From assembly GCA_963617275.1 (NCBI GenBank), contig CAVENX010000019.1, forward strand, positions 1 through 64,000: a stretch of 64,000 nt of DNA. The letters run 5' to 3'. The position numbers and the translations under genes are program-made. Below, piece by piece: positions 10,072 through 18,578 of the stretch. Below the pieces are notes generated by a model that did no database searches, was not told the DNA's origin, and was given only the letters and a program-made list of their open reading frames with translations. Position 1 is the stretch's first letter. The number at the start of each line of letters is the position of its first letter. The stretch comes from Limivicinus sp963617275. GTDB taxonomy: Bacteria; Bacillota; Clostridia; Oscillospirales; Oscillospiraceae.

Positions 10072-10147
10072 TTTGTCAGAGGATCTCACGGTGGTTCTCT
10101 GACAAATGAGTAAAGATCTGCGCGGCTTTCGGCAGGCGGCCGAAAAA
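10072..10147. terminator. Hairpins after rpoD
   Basis: TTTGTCAGAG at 10072-10081 pairs with CTCTGACAAA at 10097-10106. A second stem (TTTCGGC / GCCGAAA) follows near 10129-10145 with an A run. The first stem resembles the TGTCA-type stem of repeat family B. Neither has a good T tract on the plus strand, so termination efficiency is uncertain. Confidence 0.45.
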
Positions 10148-10167
10148 ACGGAAAAGGAGGTCTTGCC

Positions 10168-11253
10168 TTGTCGTTTTCAAAAGAAGATACAAAGGTGGTA
10201 AAAGGCATTGCGATCTGCCTTATGCTCTACCATCATCTGTTCGCCTATCCGCATAAAATTCTTGAGGGTATAAGCTTTGTTTCGCTGTGCTCTTTCGGGG
10301 AGACAGCTTTGTCTACGTATATAGGGCAGTTCGGAAGGATCTGTATGCCGATGTTCCTTTTCCTGAGCGGCTACGGTACATATCTGTCCTCACAGAAAAC
10401 CGGCGATATAACAAGCCTTGCCGCAAAGCGGATAAAAGGTCTTTATACGGCGGTCTGGCAGGTGTTTTTCCTGTCACTGCCCGTGTCGGTATATTTTTTC
10501 AGAAATATGCAGACAGGCCTTCTGAGAGAAATTATCTATAATTTTCTCGGTCTCAGCTGCACGTTCAATGAGGAATGGTGGTTTATTCTCCCGTTTGCTG
10601 TGCTGCTTGTGCTTTTCCCGTCGATAAAGCGCTTTCTTGACAGGGAAAAAGCGAATATTTTTACAGACCTTTTCATTGTGCTCATATACAGCGCCTTCTG
10701 CAATTATATCGTACCCGTGATCATGGAGCACCCTGCGCTTGAGTATTTTGCCTCTTCTGTCTTCTGGCACAAAACACGGGAAGTGCTTGAAATACTGCCC
10801 GCGTTTTTACTGGGCTGCATTTTCGCAAAATACAACCTGCTTGACAGAGTGAAGGAAAAGTACGCCGGAAAGACGGTGTGGTGCATATCGGCGCTTGTCT
10901 GCATGGCGGCCGTCTTTTATCTGCATCTTTATAACCATCTTTACTATGATTTTATCAACAGCACGGTGTTTATCTGCTGCATTGCCGTTCTGCTGCCGCT
11001 GCGTGCTTTCGGGCCGCTGTTCCGGCTTCTTGGCAAAATAGGCGATGAGTCCACGTTTATCTGGCTCACACATACGTTTTTCTCGGCATATTGGTGCCAG
11101 AAGCTCATATTTGCGCCTAAATATTCGGCGCTGATATTCCTGCTGCTGCTTGCCGTTTCATACTGCGCGGCAAAGTTTATACGGCTGTTCTGGGCGTTTG
11201 TGGGGCGGATAGCGAAAAGAGGAGAAAAAACAGTTCCGGCCGGGAATAAATAA
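10168..11253 (+). CDS. Acyltransferase 3 family membrane protein
   Basis: About 361 residues with roughly ten hydrophobic segments and the acyltransferase-3 N-terminus (VVKGIAICLMLYHHLFAYP), where the His pair is the expected catalytic region. The family O-acylates sugars, peptidoglycan or teichoic acids at the membrane. TTG start with GGAGG at 10156-10160. It stands alone between rpoD and rimP, so the substrate cannot be deduced. Two more members of this family lie at 37009 and 39722. Confidence 0.8.
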   Translation: MSFSKEDTKVVKGIAICLMLYHHLFAYPHKILEGISFVSLCSFGETALSTYIGQFGRICMPMFLFLSGYGTYLSSQKTGDITSLAAKRIKGLYTAVWQVFFLSLPVSVYFFRNMQTGLLREIIYNFLGLSCTFNEEWWFILPFAVLLVLFPSIKRFLDREKANIFTDLFIVLIYSAFCNYIVPVIMEHPALEYFASSVFWHKTREVLEILPAFLLGCIFAKYNLLDRVKEKYAGKTVWCISALVCMAAVFYLHLYNHLYYDFINSTVFICCIAVLLPLRAFGPLFRLLGKIGDESTFIWLTHTFFSAYWCQKLIFAPKYSALIFLLLLAVSYCAAKFIRLFWAFVGRIAKRGEKTVPAGNK

Positions 11254-11265
11254 CGAAAAAAATAC

Positions 11266-11294
11266 TTGCAAAAATGCAATTGTGGTGCTATATT
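11266..11294 (+). promoter_or_regulatory. Promoter of the rimP-nusA-infB operon
   Basis: TTGCAA at 11266-11271 and TATATT at 11289-11294 are separated by 17 bp, a good fit to the sigma-A consensus. Confidence 0.7.
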
Positions 11295-11321
11295 AAGTAA
11301 GGTTAGTATCATGTTTGTGTC

Positions 11322-11348
11322 AGAGTGGGCTGCGGTCCACTCTTTTTT
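11322..11348 (+). terminator. Leader terminator/attenuator hairpin before rimP
   Basis: AGAGTGG at 11322-11328 pairs with CCACTCT at 11337-11343 and runs into a T6 stretch. It lies about 28 bp after the predicted transcription start and about 75 bp before rimP, so it forms inside the 5' leader. Attenuation of the operon is the natural inference. Confidence 0.65.
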
Positions 11349-11423
11349 GTGAAGCTTTTTCGGAATGTACGGGAGGAAAGCTTTTCAGAATTTTGTGTGC
11401 GCAGAAGCGCATGGAGGAACATT

Positions 11424-11879
11424 ATGAGCAAAATCACGGACAGGGTGACGGAGCTTGCACGCGGCGTTGTAAGCGAAGCGGGCTGCACCCTGTGGGATGT
11501 TGAGTATGTGCGTGAAGCGGGTACGTGGTACCTGAGGGTGTATATCGACAAGGAGGGCGGCGTTTCAATAAACGACTGTGAGACGATAAGCCGCACGCTT
11601 GACCCGATATTGGACGAGGCCGATCCCATACCCGACAGCTATGTTTTTGAGGTCGGTTCCGCCGGCGCGGAGAGGGAGCTTAAGCGCCCGTCGGATTTTG
11701 CGCAGTTTATGGGCAGTGAAGTCGAGATTCGTCTCTACCAGCCGTTTGAGGGCAGCAAGGTCTTTGTCGGAACTCTTTCCGGCTACGATAACGGCAGGGT
11801 CGAGATACTTTACGGCGGCAGAGCTTTGAGCTTTGACAAGGCGCAGACGGCGCAGGTCAGGCTGCACGCATCAATATAA
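11424..11879 (+). CDS. rimP: Ribosome maturation factor RimP
   Basis: About 151 residues with the RimP two-domain pattern: an alpha/beta N-terminal half (LWDVEYVREAGTWYLRVYIDK, DCETISRTLDPILDE) and an SH3-like C-terminal half. The linking motif YVFEVGSAGAERELK is diagnostic. It helps 30S subunit maturation. ATG start with GGAGG at 11413-11417. First gene of the classical operon that continues with nusA. Confidence 0.93.
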   Translation: MSKITDRVTELARGVVSEAGCTLWDVEYVREAGTWYLRVYIDKEGGVSINDCETISRTLDPILDEADPIPDSYVFEVGSAGAERELKRPSDFAQFMGSEVEIRLYQPFEGSKVFVGTLSGYDNGRVEILYGGRALSFDKAQTAQVRLHASI

Positions 11880-11919
11880 TAAAAAATTTCACTTATTTAA
11901 GCTGAACGGAGATATTACA

Positions 11920-12972
11920 ATGAACGCAGATTTTTTTGAAGCGATAGAAGACATCGAGAAGGAAAAAGGCATACCCAGAAATTATATGTACGACAAGATA
12001 AAGCAGGCGATGCTTGCCGCTTTCCGCCGCGACAATCCCGACTGTGAGGATAATGTCGAGATAATTCTGGAGGAGGACAGCAAGCGTATTGAGATGAACG
12101 TTCTCAAGACCGTTGTCGATGAGGTCGAGGATCCTTCCCATGAGATAAATATAGAAGCCGCAAAAAAATTGAGCCGCCGCGCCAAGATAGGCGATACGCT
12201 TCCCGTCCCCGTTGAGACGAAGAAGTTCGGACGCATTGCCGCGCAGGCCGCGAAGCAGGTCATCATACAGGGTATCCGCGAGGCGGAACGCGGCATAATT
12301 TATGAGGAGTTCACCTCCAAGGAGCATGAGCTGCTCACCGGCGTCGTCTCACATATCGACCCGAGAAACGGCAATGTCTCCATTGACATTTCGTCCAACA
12401 GCGAAGTGACAAAGGCAATGCTTTCCGCCAACGAGCGCATAAAGACCGAGAGTATCAAGGAGGGCGACCGTATAAAGGTCTATGTCGTCGAAGTCAGAAA
12501 TTCGACCCGCGGACCCCAGGTGCTTATCAGCCGCACTCATCCCGGCCTTGTCAAGCGCCTTTTCGAGCTTGAGGTTCCGGAAATTTTTGACGGCACAGTC
12601 GAGATAAAGTCCATTGCCCGCGAAGCAGGGAGCCGCACCAAGATGGCGGTGTGGTCGGCGGACGAAAACGTTGACCCGATCGGCGCCTGCGTCGGCCCTA
12701 AGGGCGGACGCGTCGCCAGCATTGTTGACGAGCTTAACGGCGAGAAGATAGATATCATCAAATACAGCGAGAATCCGGAGGAGTATATTGCAGCGGCGCT
12801 GTCGCCTTCAGAGGTCGTCAGCGTTACCATGCAGGAGGACGGGAAGAGCTGCCGCGTCATAGTTCCCGACGCACAGCTGTCCCTTGCCATCGGCAAGGAA
12901 GGACAGAATGCCCGTCTTGCCGCAAAGCTCACCGGCTATAAGATAGACATCAAGCCCGAGAGCGAAGCATAA
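11920..12972 (+). CDS. nusA: Transcription termination/antitermination factor NusA
   Basis: This 350-residue protein has the NusA order: an N-terminal RNA polymerase-binding domain, an S1 domain (about 130-200), and two KH domains, with GACVGPKGGRVASIV in the first and LAIGKEGQNARLAAKLTG in the second. It modulates pausing and termination. ATG 11920 follows ACGGAGA; the frame is open upstream into rimP but those codons are not needed. There is no C-terminal acidic repeat, as is normal in Gram-positive bacteria. Confidence 0.96.
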   Translation: MNADFFEAIEDIEKEKGIPRNYMYDKIKQAMLAAFRRDNPDCEDNVEIILEEDSKRIEMNVLKTVVDEVEDPSHEINIEAAKKLSRRAKIGDTLPVPVETKKFGRIAAQAAKQVIIQGIREAERGIIYEEFTSKEHELLTGVVSHIDPRNGNVSIDISSNSEVTKAMLSANERIKTESIKEGDRIKVYVVEVRNSTRGPQVLISRTHPGLVKRLFELEVPEIFDGTVEIKSIAREAGSRTKMAVWSADENVDPIGACVGPKGGRVASIVDELNGEKIDIIKYSENPEEYIAAALSPSEVVSVTMQEDGKSCRVIVPDAQLSLAIGKEGQNARLAAKLTGYKIDIKPESEA

Positions 12973-13094
12973 GCTGTTATAATGGGCGGATAGATACTGC
13001 AAGCCCATGCAAAGCAGTTCGGAAGGCGGACAAAGTTCGCATTTTATGCTTGAACGCAGTGCTTTCAAGCGGATAGTATAAGGAGGCGGCAGTT

Positions 13095-13364
13095 TTGCAG
13101 AAAAAAATACCTATGCGACAGTGTCTTGGCTGCCGCGAGATGAAGCCGAAAAAGGAGCTTATACGGGCGGTGCGCTCGGCGGACGGCAGCATAAGCCTTG
13201 ATTTCAAGGGAAAAGCCTCCGGCAGAGGCGCTTATGTGTGTCCGAACAGCGAATGTCTGAAAAAAGCAATAAAATCAAAGGCGTTTGAAAGGGCGTTTTC
13301 ATCTCCCATACCTCCGGAAATATATGAACAGCTTACCGGGCAGATGGAGGCGGAGCATGAGTAA
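13095..13364 (+). CDS. ylxR: YlxR family RNA-binding protein (RNase P modulator RnpM)
   Basis: A small basic protein of about 89 residues with the YlxR signature: MRQCLGCREMKPKKELIR, then GRGAYVC and CLKKAIK. The family fold has an RNA-binding surface, and a member has been linked to RNase P modulation. TTG start with GGAGG at 13082-13086. Its stop overlaps the next gene by 8 bp. Confidence 0.93.
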   Translation: MQKKIPMRQCLGCREMKPKKELIRAVRSADGSISLDFKGKASGRGAYVCPNSECLKKAIKSKAFERAFSSPIPPEIYEQLTGQMEAEHE

Positions 13365-13782
13365 AAAAAGTCTTGATTTGCTCGGACTGATGCGCAAGGC
13401 CGGCGCAATAGAGATAGGCGAGACGAATACGGGTGCTGCGTGTAAGGACGGCAAGGCAAGGCTTCTGATACTTGCCTGCGATGCCTCGGATAATGCCTGC
13501 CGGCGTGCGGAACAATTTGTCAACGGGCGAAGAACACTGCTGGTAAAGGTTCCGTTCAGCAAGGAGGAGATTTCGGATAAGACCGGCAAACCCGGCTGTT
13601 CCATGGCGGCGATCACGGATCTCGGCTTTGCAAACGCCTTTGTAAAAGACCTTTCGGAGACTGAGCCGGGGCTGTATGCCGAAGCGGCGGAAAGTCTCAG
13701 CGCGAGGTACAGCAAGGCGCTCCGGCGCAAAAAAAGCACGGCAGTTGAAAAGAAAAAACGTCAAGGGAAAAGGGAGGAATAA
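13357..13782 (+). CDS. ylxQ: L7Ae/YlxQ family ribosomal protein-like RNA-binding protein
   Basis: About 141 residues. The first 95 form an L7Ae/L30e-like domain (LLGLMRKAGAIEIGETNT, LLILACDASDNACRRAE). The last 25 are very basic (KALRRKKSTAVEKKKR), likely an RNA-contacting tail. Members bind kink-turn RNA or the ribosome. ATG 13357 overlaps the ylxR end; an earlier in-frame start would run deeper into ylxR and lacks family similarity. Confidence 0.88.
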   Translation: MSKKSLDLLGLMRKAGAIEIGETNTGAACKDGKARLLILACDASDNACRRAEQFVNGRRTLLVKVPFSKEEISDKTGKPGCSMAAITDLGFANAFVKDLSETEPGLYAEAAESLSARYSKALRRKKSTAVEKKKRQGKREE

Positions 13783-13785
13783 TAT

Positions 13786-16161
13786 ATGGCAATGGTCGTA
13801 AAATACAGAATACATGAGGTGGCAAAGGATTTTAATGTTGCATCGAAGGAAATTTCGCAGATCCTGACCGACTATGTAGCGCCTCCCAAGAACCATATGC
13901 AGGTTCTTGAAAATCCCGAGCTGGATATTATTTTTGAGTATATGACCCAGCATAACGAGGCGGCAAGCCTTGAGGACATTTTCAAGACCGCTCCTGCTCC
14001 GGCACCGGTAAAGACCGAAAAAGCGGCTCCTGCGTCGGCAAAGAAAGGCGATGCGGCCAAAGCGGCGGCGAAGCCTGCGCAGAATGTGCAGAACGCAAAG
14101 CCCGCGCCCGCTCAGCCCCAGCAGCAGACGGCGGCCGCCGACAGACAGAACAAACCCCATGTTCCCAGAAAGGTCGCGGAAAAGCGCGTTGTCGATACAC
14201 GCGGCGGCGCGGCTGTCAATATAGAAAAATATAACGAAAAGTTTGAAGATATGGCGGGCATGAAGGGCAACGACAGTATGCGCCGCGCCAACAAGGAGAA
14301 GATAAACAGCAAGTCCAAGCAGCGCCCCAATCAGCAGGCGGCAAGCGCAAAGCGCCGTCAGGAGGAGCGCGACAAGATGAACCGGCTCCAGCTTGAGATA
14401 GCAAAGAAGCAGCAGCTCAAGGTTCAGATACCCGACGAGATAAGCGTGGGCGATCTCGCTTCAAGGATGAAGAAGACCGCCGCCGAGGTTATAAAGCAGC
14501 TTTTCAAGATGGGTGTTTTTGCTTCCGTTTCCGAGATAATCGACTATGATACCGCCGCACTCGTTGCGATGGAGCTTGGCTGCAAGGTCGAAAAGGAAGT
14601 TATCGTCACCGTTGAGGAAAAGCTTATTGACGACCATGAGGACAAGGCGGAAGATCTTGTTGACAGAGCGCCCGTCGTCGTTGTCATGGGTCATGTTGAC
14701 CACGGCAAGACCTCGCTTCTCGACTATATAAGAAATGCCCATGTCGCATCCGGCGAAGCGGGCGGCATAACGCAGCATATCGGCGCATATACGACTTCCA
14801 TCAACGGCAGTCCCATTACTTTCCTCGATACGCCGGGTCATGAGGCGTTCACCTCCATGCGTGCCCGCGGTGCAATGGTAACGGATATTGCGATACTTGT
14901 TGTTGCAGCCGACGACGGCATCATGCCGCAGACGATAGAGAGCATCAATCACGCAAAGGCAGCAAACATCCCCGTTGTTGTTGCAATAAACAAAATGGAT
15001 ACCGTCGGCGCCAATCCCGAACGCATCAAGCAGCAGCTTACCGAGTATGACCTCATTTCCGAGGAATGGGGCGGCGACACCATTATATGCCCAATCTCCG
15101 CGAAGACCGGTATGGGCATAGACAATCTGCTTGAAAATCTCGTTGTTCTTGCCGAGGTGCAGGAGCTGAAGGCGAATCCCAACCGCGCCGCGAAGGGCAC
15201 CGTTATCGAGGCCAGACTTGATAAGGGACGCGGCCCGATAATGACCGTCCTTGTGCAGAACGGTACGCTGCGACTTGGCGATATCATCATTGCCGGTACG
15301 AGCGTCGGCCGCGTGCGCACCATGCTCAACGATAAAGGGCAGCGTGTCAGTGAGGCGGGGCCGTCCATGCCTGTTGAGATATCCGGTTTGAGCGAGGTTC
15401 CGACCGCGGGCGACGTATTCAACGCCGTCGCCGATGAGCGCATGGCGAGAGAGCTTGCCGAGGAGCGCCGCATCCAGCAGAACAATGCCGCAAACGGCGG
15501 CGCGAAGAAGGTAAGCCTTGAGGATCTGTTCAGCCAGATCCAGGCGGGCGAGATGAAGACTCTCAATATCATCGTCAAGGCGGACGTTCAGGGCAGCGCA
15601 GAGGCGGTCAAGACGTCTCTGGAGAAGATTTCCAATGAGGAAGTGCGCGTAAAGGTCATTCACAGCGGAGTCGGTGCAATCAACGAATCCGACGTCATGC
15701 TTGCCGCAACCTCCGGCGCGATCATTGTCGGCTTCAATGTCCGTCCCGATAACGCCGCCCGCGACAGCGCCGCAAGAAGCAATGTGGATATGCGCATGTA
15801 CCGCGTCATTTACGACTGCATCAACGAGATCGAAGCGGCAATGAAGGGTATGCTTGCGCCCAAATTCAAGGAAGTTATCATCGGCCACGCGGAGGTCCGC
15901 GAGACTTATAAGGTTTCCAAGGTCGGCACGGTCTGCGGCTGCTACTGCACCGACGGAAAGATACAGCGCGGCTGTGAGGTGCGTGTGCTGAGGGACAATA
16001 TTGTTATCCATGAGGGCAATCTTGCATCCCTCAGACGCTTCAAGGACGACGTAAAGGAAGTTGCGTCCGGCTATGAGTGCGGTATGCAGGTGGAAAAGTT
16101 CAACGATATCAAGGTTGGCGATACTATCGAGTGCTTCGTTATGGAGCAGATAAACCCCTGA
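13786..16161 (+). CDS. infB: Translation initiation factor IF-2
   Basis: This 791-residue protein has an N-terminal IF2N segment (YRIHEVAKDFNVASKEI), a low-complexity Ala/Pro/Lys linker (about 65-110), a second IF2N domain (about 215-270), then a GTPase domain with GHVDHGKTSLLD, DTPGHEAFTSMRARG and NKMD. Domains II to IV follow, with the fMet-tRNA-binding C-terminus. It places initiator tRNA on the 30S subunit. ATG start after AGGGAGGAATA. Confidence 0.98.
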   Translation: MAMVVKYRIHEVAKDFNVASKEISQILTDYVAPPKNHMQVLENPELDIIFEYMTQHNEAASLEDIFKTAPAPAPVKTEKAAPASAKKGDAAKAAAKPAQNVQNAKPAPAQPQQQTAAADRQNKPHVPRKVAEKRVVDTRGGAAVNIEKYNEKFEDMAGMKGNDSMRRANKEKINSKSKQRPNQQAASAKRRQEERDKMNRLQLEIAKKQQLKVQIPDEISVGDLASRMKKTAAEVIKQLFKMGVFASVSEIIDYDTAALVAMELGCKVEKEVIVTVEEKLIDDHEDKAEDLVDRAPVVVVMGHVDHGKTSLLDYIRNAHVASGEAGGITQHIGAYTTSINGSPITFLDTPGHEAFTSMRARGAMVTDIAILVVAADDGIMPQTIESINHAKAANIPVVVAINKMDTVGANPERIKQQLTEYDLISEEWGGDTIICPISAKTGMGIDNLLENLVVLAEVQELKANPNRAAKGTVIEARLDKGRGPIMTVLVQNGTLRLGDIIIAGTSVGRVRTMLNDKGQRVSEAGPSMPVEISGLSEVPTAGDVFNAVADERMARELAEERRIQQNNAANGGAKKVSLEDLFSQIQAGEMKTLNIIVKADVQGSAEAVKTSLEKISNEEVRVKVIHSGVGAINESDVMLAATSGAIIVGFNVRPDNAARDSAARSNVDMRMYRVIYDCINEIEAAMKGMLAPKFKEVIIGHAEVRETYKVSKVGTVCGCYCTDGKIQRGCEVRVLRDNIVIHEGNLASLRRFKDDVKEVASGYECGMQVEKFNDIKVGDTIECFVMEQINP

Positions 16162-16165
16162 TAAA

Positions 16166-16260
16166 CAGCTTGTCAAGGAGCCTGAGGCTCTCTGACAAAA
16201 GGCTGCACTGCGCTCTGTGTTTCGGTTGTCCGCCTGCGCACGGACAATCCGACACTCGCT
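16166..16260. repeat. Dispersed hairpin repeat, family B, copy 1
   Basis: Starts CAGCTTGTCAAGG and ends GACACTCGCT. It contains stem 1 (TGTCA..GAGCC with GGCTC..TGACA), a conserved single-stranded block GGCTGCACTGCGCTCTGTG, and stem 2 (TTGTCCG with CGGACAA). Copy 2 at 38493-38592 keeps both stems with compensatory changes, and a degenerate copy lies near 57253-57335. It begins 4 bp after the infB stop. Confidence 0.75.
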
Positions 16261-16322
16261 CCGTGAATTGAGATCATTTTTGCCGGAGGGTAAAAACATT
16301 GGCGGGGCTTTTTGACAGTCTG

Positions 16323-16347
16323 ACGGGGTGCTTTGAAAGCACCCCGT
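16323..16347. terminator. Strong hairpin between infB and rbfA
   Basis: ACGGGGTGCTTT pairs perfectly with AAAGCACCCCGT around a single-base loop and is followed by TTTC. Just after it, 16351-16380 repeats the CAGCTTGTCAAAG stem module of family B. If it terminates, it separates infB from rbfA-nrnA-truB-ribF. Confidence 0.55.
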
Positions 16348-16411
16348 TTCAGCTTGTCAAAGAAGCAAGCTTTTTTGGCAGTCTCAAAGGAATTGAAAAA
16401 GGAGAAAAATT

Positions 16412-16777
16412 ATGCCGTCGAATAAATTGGCAAGAACAAATGACGATATACAGTATGTGCTTTCAAAGCTCCTGCGCGAGGTCAAGGATCCGAGAGTGCA
16501 GCAGGGCATGATAAGCGTTACCAGGGTTGAAACAACGGGTGATCTGCGCTACTCAAAGGTATGGCTTTCGGTTATGGGCATGAGCGACGAAAAGGAGTTC
16601 AAAAAAGGACTTAAATCCGCTTCCGGCTGGCTCAGACATGAACTGGGCAGCTCACTTGCTCTGCGATATACGCCGGAGCTTGTTTTTGAAATAGACCACA
16701 GCATAGAGTACGGCGCACATATCAGCAGCGTTATAAACTCTCTCGATATAAAACATGACGAGGATGAACAGGAATGA
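16412..16777 (+). CDS. rbfA: Ribosome-binding factor A
   Basis: About 121 residues with the RbfA KH-like fold: RTNDDIQYVLSKLLREVKDPR at the N-terminus, VTRVETTGDLRYSKVWLSV in the middle and LRYTPELVFEIDHSIEYG near the end. It assists 16S rRNA 5'-end maturation and cold adaptation. ATG with AAAAGGAG upstream. It overlaps nrnA by 4 bp (ATGA). Confidence 0.95.
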   Translation: MPSNKLARTNDDIQYVLSKLLREVKDPRVQQGMISVTRVETTGDLRYSKVWLSVMGMSDEKEFKKGLKSASGWLRHELGSSLALRYTPELVFEIDHSIEYGAHISSVINSLDIKHDEDEQE

Positions 16778-17709
16778 ACTATACGGAATGTGCAAAGTAC
16801 CTGTCGGAAAAAAACAGATACCTTATCCTGACGCACACTAACCCGGACGGAGACACCGCAGGCAGCGCTGCGGCGCTTTGCAGCGCTTTGCAGCGAATGG
16901 GCAAGACGGCGTATCTCTATTCAAACGCGGGCTTTACGGACAAGCTCATGGGTTATGTGTCGGGGTTCATTGCGCCGGAGGGATATATGCCGGAGTGCGT
17001 CGTCGCCGTGGATATAGCCGAAAAGTCGCTCTTTCCGTGCGGGTTTGAGGAGAATGCCGACCTCTGCATCGACCATCACCCGTCGAACAGAATGTATGCC
17101 GCCGCGACGCTGCTTGACGCAAAGCGTGCCGCATGCGGCGAAATAGTTCTGAAGCTGTTGAAAACAATGAAAATGAAGCCCACCGCCGTTGAAGCGACGC
17201 TTTTGTACATCGCCGTCTCGACGGATACGGGCTGCTTCAGATACAACAACACGACAGCCGAAACCTTTGCAGCTGCTGCCGAGCTTCTGAAAGCGGGCGC
17301 GGATAATAAAGGCGTGAATCTTGCGTTTTTTAGCAAGATCTCAGCCGCGAAAATGAAGCTTGAGGGACTTATTTACTCCGGAATACGCTTTTTCCGCGAC
17401 GGAGATGTCGCCGTTGCCGTCGTTACTAAGGATATGATCGCGCAGTGCGGCGCGGGCGAGGAAGATATGGACGATATCGCCGGGCTTGCCGCAAGGGCGG
17501 AGAGCGCAAAAATCTCGATCACGGTGCGCGAAAAGGACAAAAACCTGTGCCGCATCTCGGTGAGAACGGGCGACGGCGTCAATGCGAGCAGGATCTGCGA
17601 GGTTTTCGGAGGCGGAGGACACGCCGCCGCAGCCGGATGCACTATAGAGGCCGAGCCTGAACGCGCCATACGTATGCTTATGGAAGTCATAGACGAGGTC
17701 TGCAAATGA
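16774..17709 (+). CDS. nrnA: DHH-family phosphoesterase NrnA (nanoRNase/pAp phosphatase)
   Basis: This 311-residue DHH/DHHA1 protein has THTNPDGDTAGSAAAL (first metal site), VVAVDIAE, CIDHHPSNRMYA (the DHH motif) and the C-terminal GGGHAAAAGC of DHHA1. These enzymes degrade very short RNAs and 3'-phosphoadenosine phosphate. Position between rbfA and truB is classical for Firmicutes. It overlaps both neighbours by 4 bp. Confidence 0.93.
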   Translation: MNYTECAKYLSEKNRYLILTHTNPDGDTAGSAAALCSALQRMGKTAYLYSNAGFTDKLMGYVSGFIAPEGYMPECVVAVDIAEKSLFPCGFEENADLCIDHHPSNRMYAAATLLDAKRAACGEIVLKLLKTMKMKPTAVEATLLYIAVSTDTGCFRYNNTTAETFAAAAELLKAGADNKGVNLAFFSKISAAKMKLEGLIYSGIRFFRDGDVAVAVVTKDMIAQCGAGEEDMDDIAGLAARAESAKISITVREKDKNLCRISVRTGDGVNASRICEVFGGGGHAAAAGCTIEAEPERAIRMLMEVIDEVCK

Positions 17710-18575
17710 ACGGTATTCTCCTTGTGGACAAGCCGCAGGGCTGGACAAGCAGCGACGTTGTCATAAAGCTGAAAGGTATCATGCACCAACGGCGCATCGG
17801 TCATTCCGGGACGCTTGACCCTATGGCTACGGGGCTGCTGGTGGTCTTCCTCGGCAGAGCTACACGTGCGGTAGAATTTTCAGAGGCGCAGACGAAGCGC
17901 TATATCGCCTCCCTCCGCTTGGGCACTGTGACCGATACGCAGGATATCACGGGTAATGTGCTTTCCAACATAAAGGTTAACATAACGACAGAACGGCTTG
18001 AAAAATGTCTGGGAAATTTTACCGGAGACATAGTACAGATACCGCCGATGTATTCTGCGGTCAAGGTAAACGGCCAGCGGCTCTATAAGATCGCCAGAAA
18101 CGGCGGCGAGATCGAGCGCAACGGGCGCAATGTCCGTATCTACGGTCTCTCCCTTGCCGGGCGCGACGGAGAGGACTATGTTCTTGATATAACCTGCTCA
18201 AAGGGAACGTACATAAGGACGCTGTGCAGCGACATCGGGCAGATGCTTGGCTGCGGCGGGTGTATGAGTGCGCTGCGGCGGGTGAGCGTGGGCGGCTTTT
18301 CTGTAGAAAATGCCCATACTCTTGAGGAAATACAACAAAAAGCCGCCGTAGGAGAGGCGGAAAGCCTTGTAATTGCGCTTGATACCCTCTTTTCCGAACA
18401 TCCGAGGCTCATCGCAGATGAAAAGCAGGAGAAGCGTATCCGCTGCGGGAACGACGCGCCATGCGCCGCACCGGACGGGAAATACCGCGTATACTCCGCA
18501 GACGGTGAGTTTCTTATGCTTGGGCGCGTGGAAAACGGGCGGTTATATACGGTAAAAAGCTTTTTTGAGGTTTGA
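17706..18575 (+). CDS. truB: tRNA pseudouridine55 synthase TruB
   Basis: This 289-residue protein has GILLVDKPQGWTSSDVV at the N-terminus, GHSGTLDPMATGLLVV with the catalytic Asp, and the TruB loop YIASLRLGTVTDTQD. A C-terminal PUA-like region follows. It makes pseudouridine 55 in the T-loop of tRNAs. ATG overlaps the nrnA stop. Confidence 0.96.
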   Translation: MNGILLVDKPQGWTSSDVVIKLKGIMHQRRIGHSGTLDPMATGLLVVFLGRATRAVEFSEAQTKRYIASLRLGTVTDTQDITGNVLSNIKVNITTERLEKCLGNFTGDIVQIPPMYSAVKVNGQRLYKIARNGGEIERNGRNVRIYGLSLAGRDGEDYVLDITCSKGTYIRTLCSDIGQMLGCGGCMSALRRVSVGGFSVENAHTLEEIQQKAAVGEAESLVIALDTLFSEHPRLIADEKQEKRIRCGNDAPCAAPDGKYRVYSADGEFLMLGRVENGRLYTVKSFFEV

Positions 18576-18578
18576 TCA

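Noticed and set aside
14461..16299. Long open frame on the minus strand opposite infB
   Set aside because: It mirrors codon use of infB, has no ribosome binding site and no recognisable family; it is an antisense shadow.
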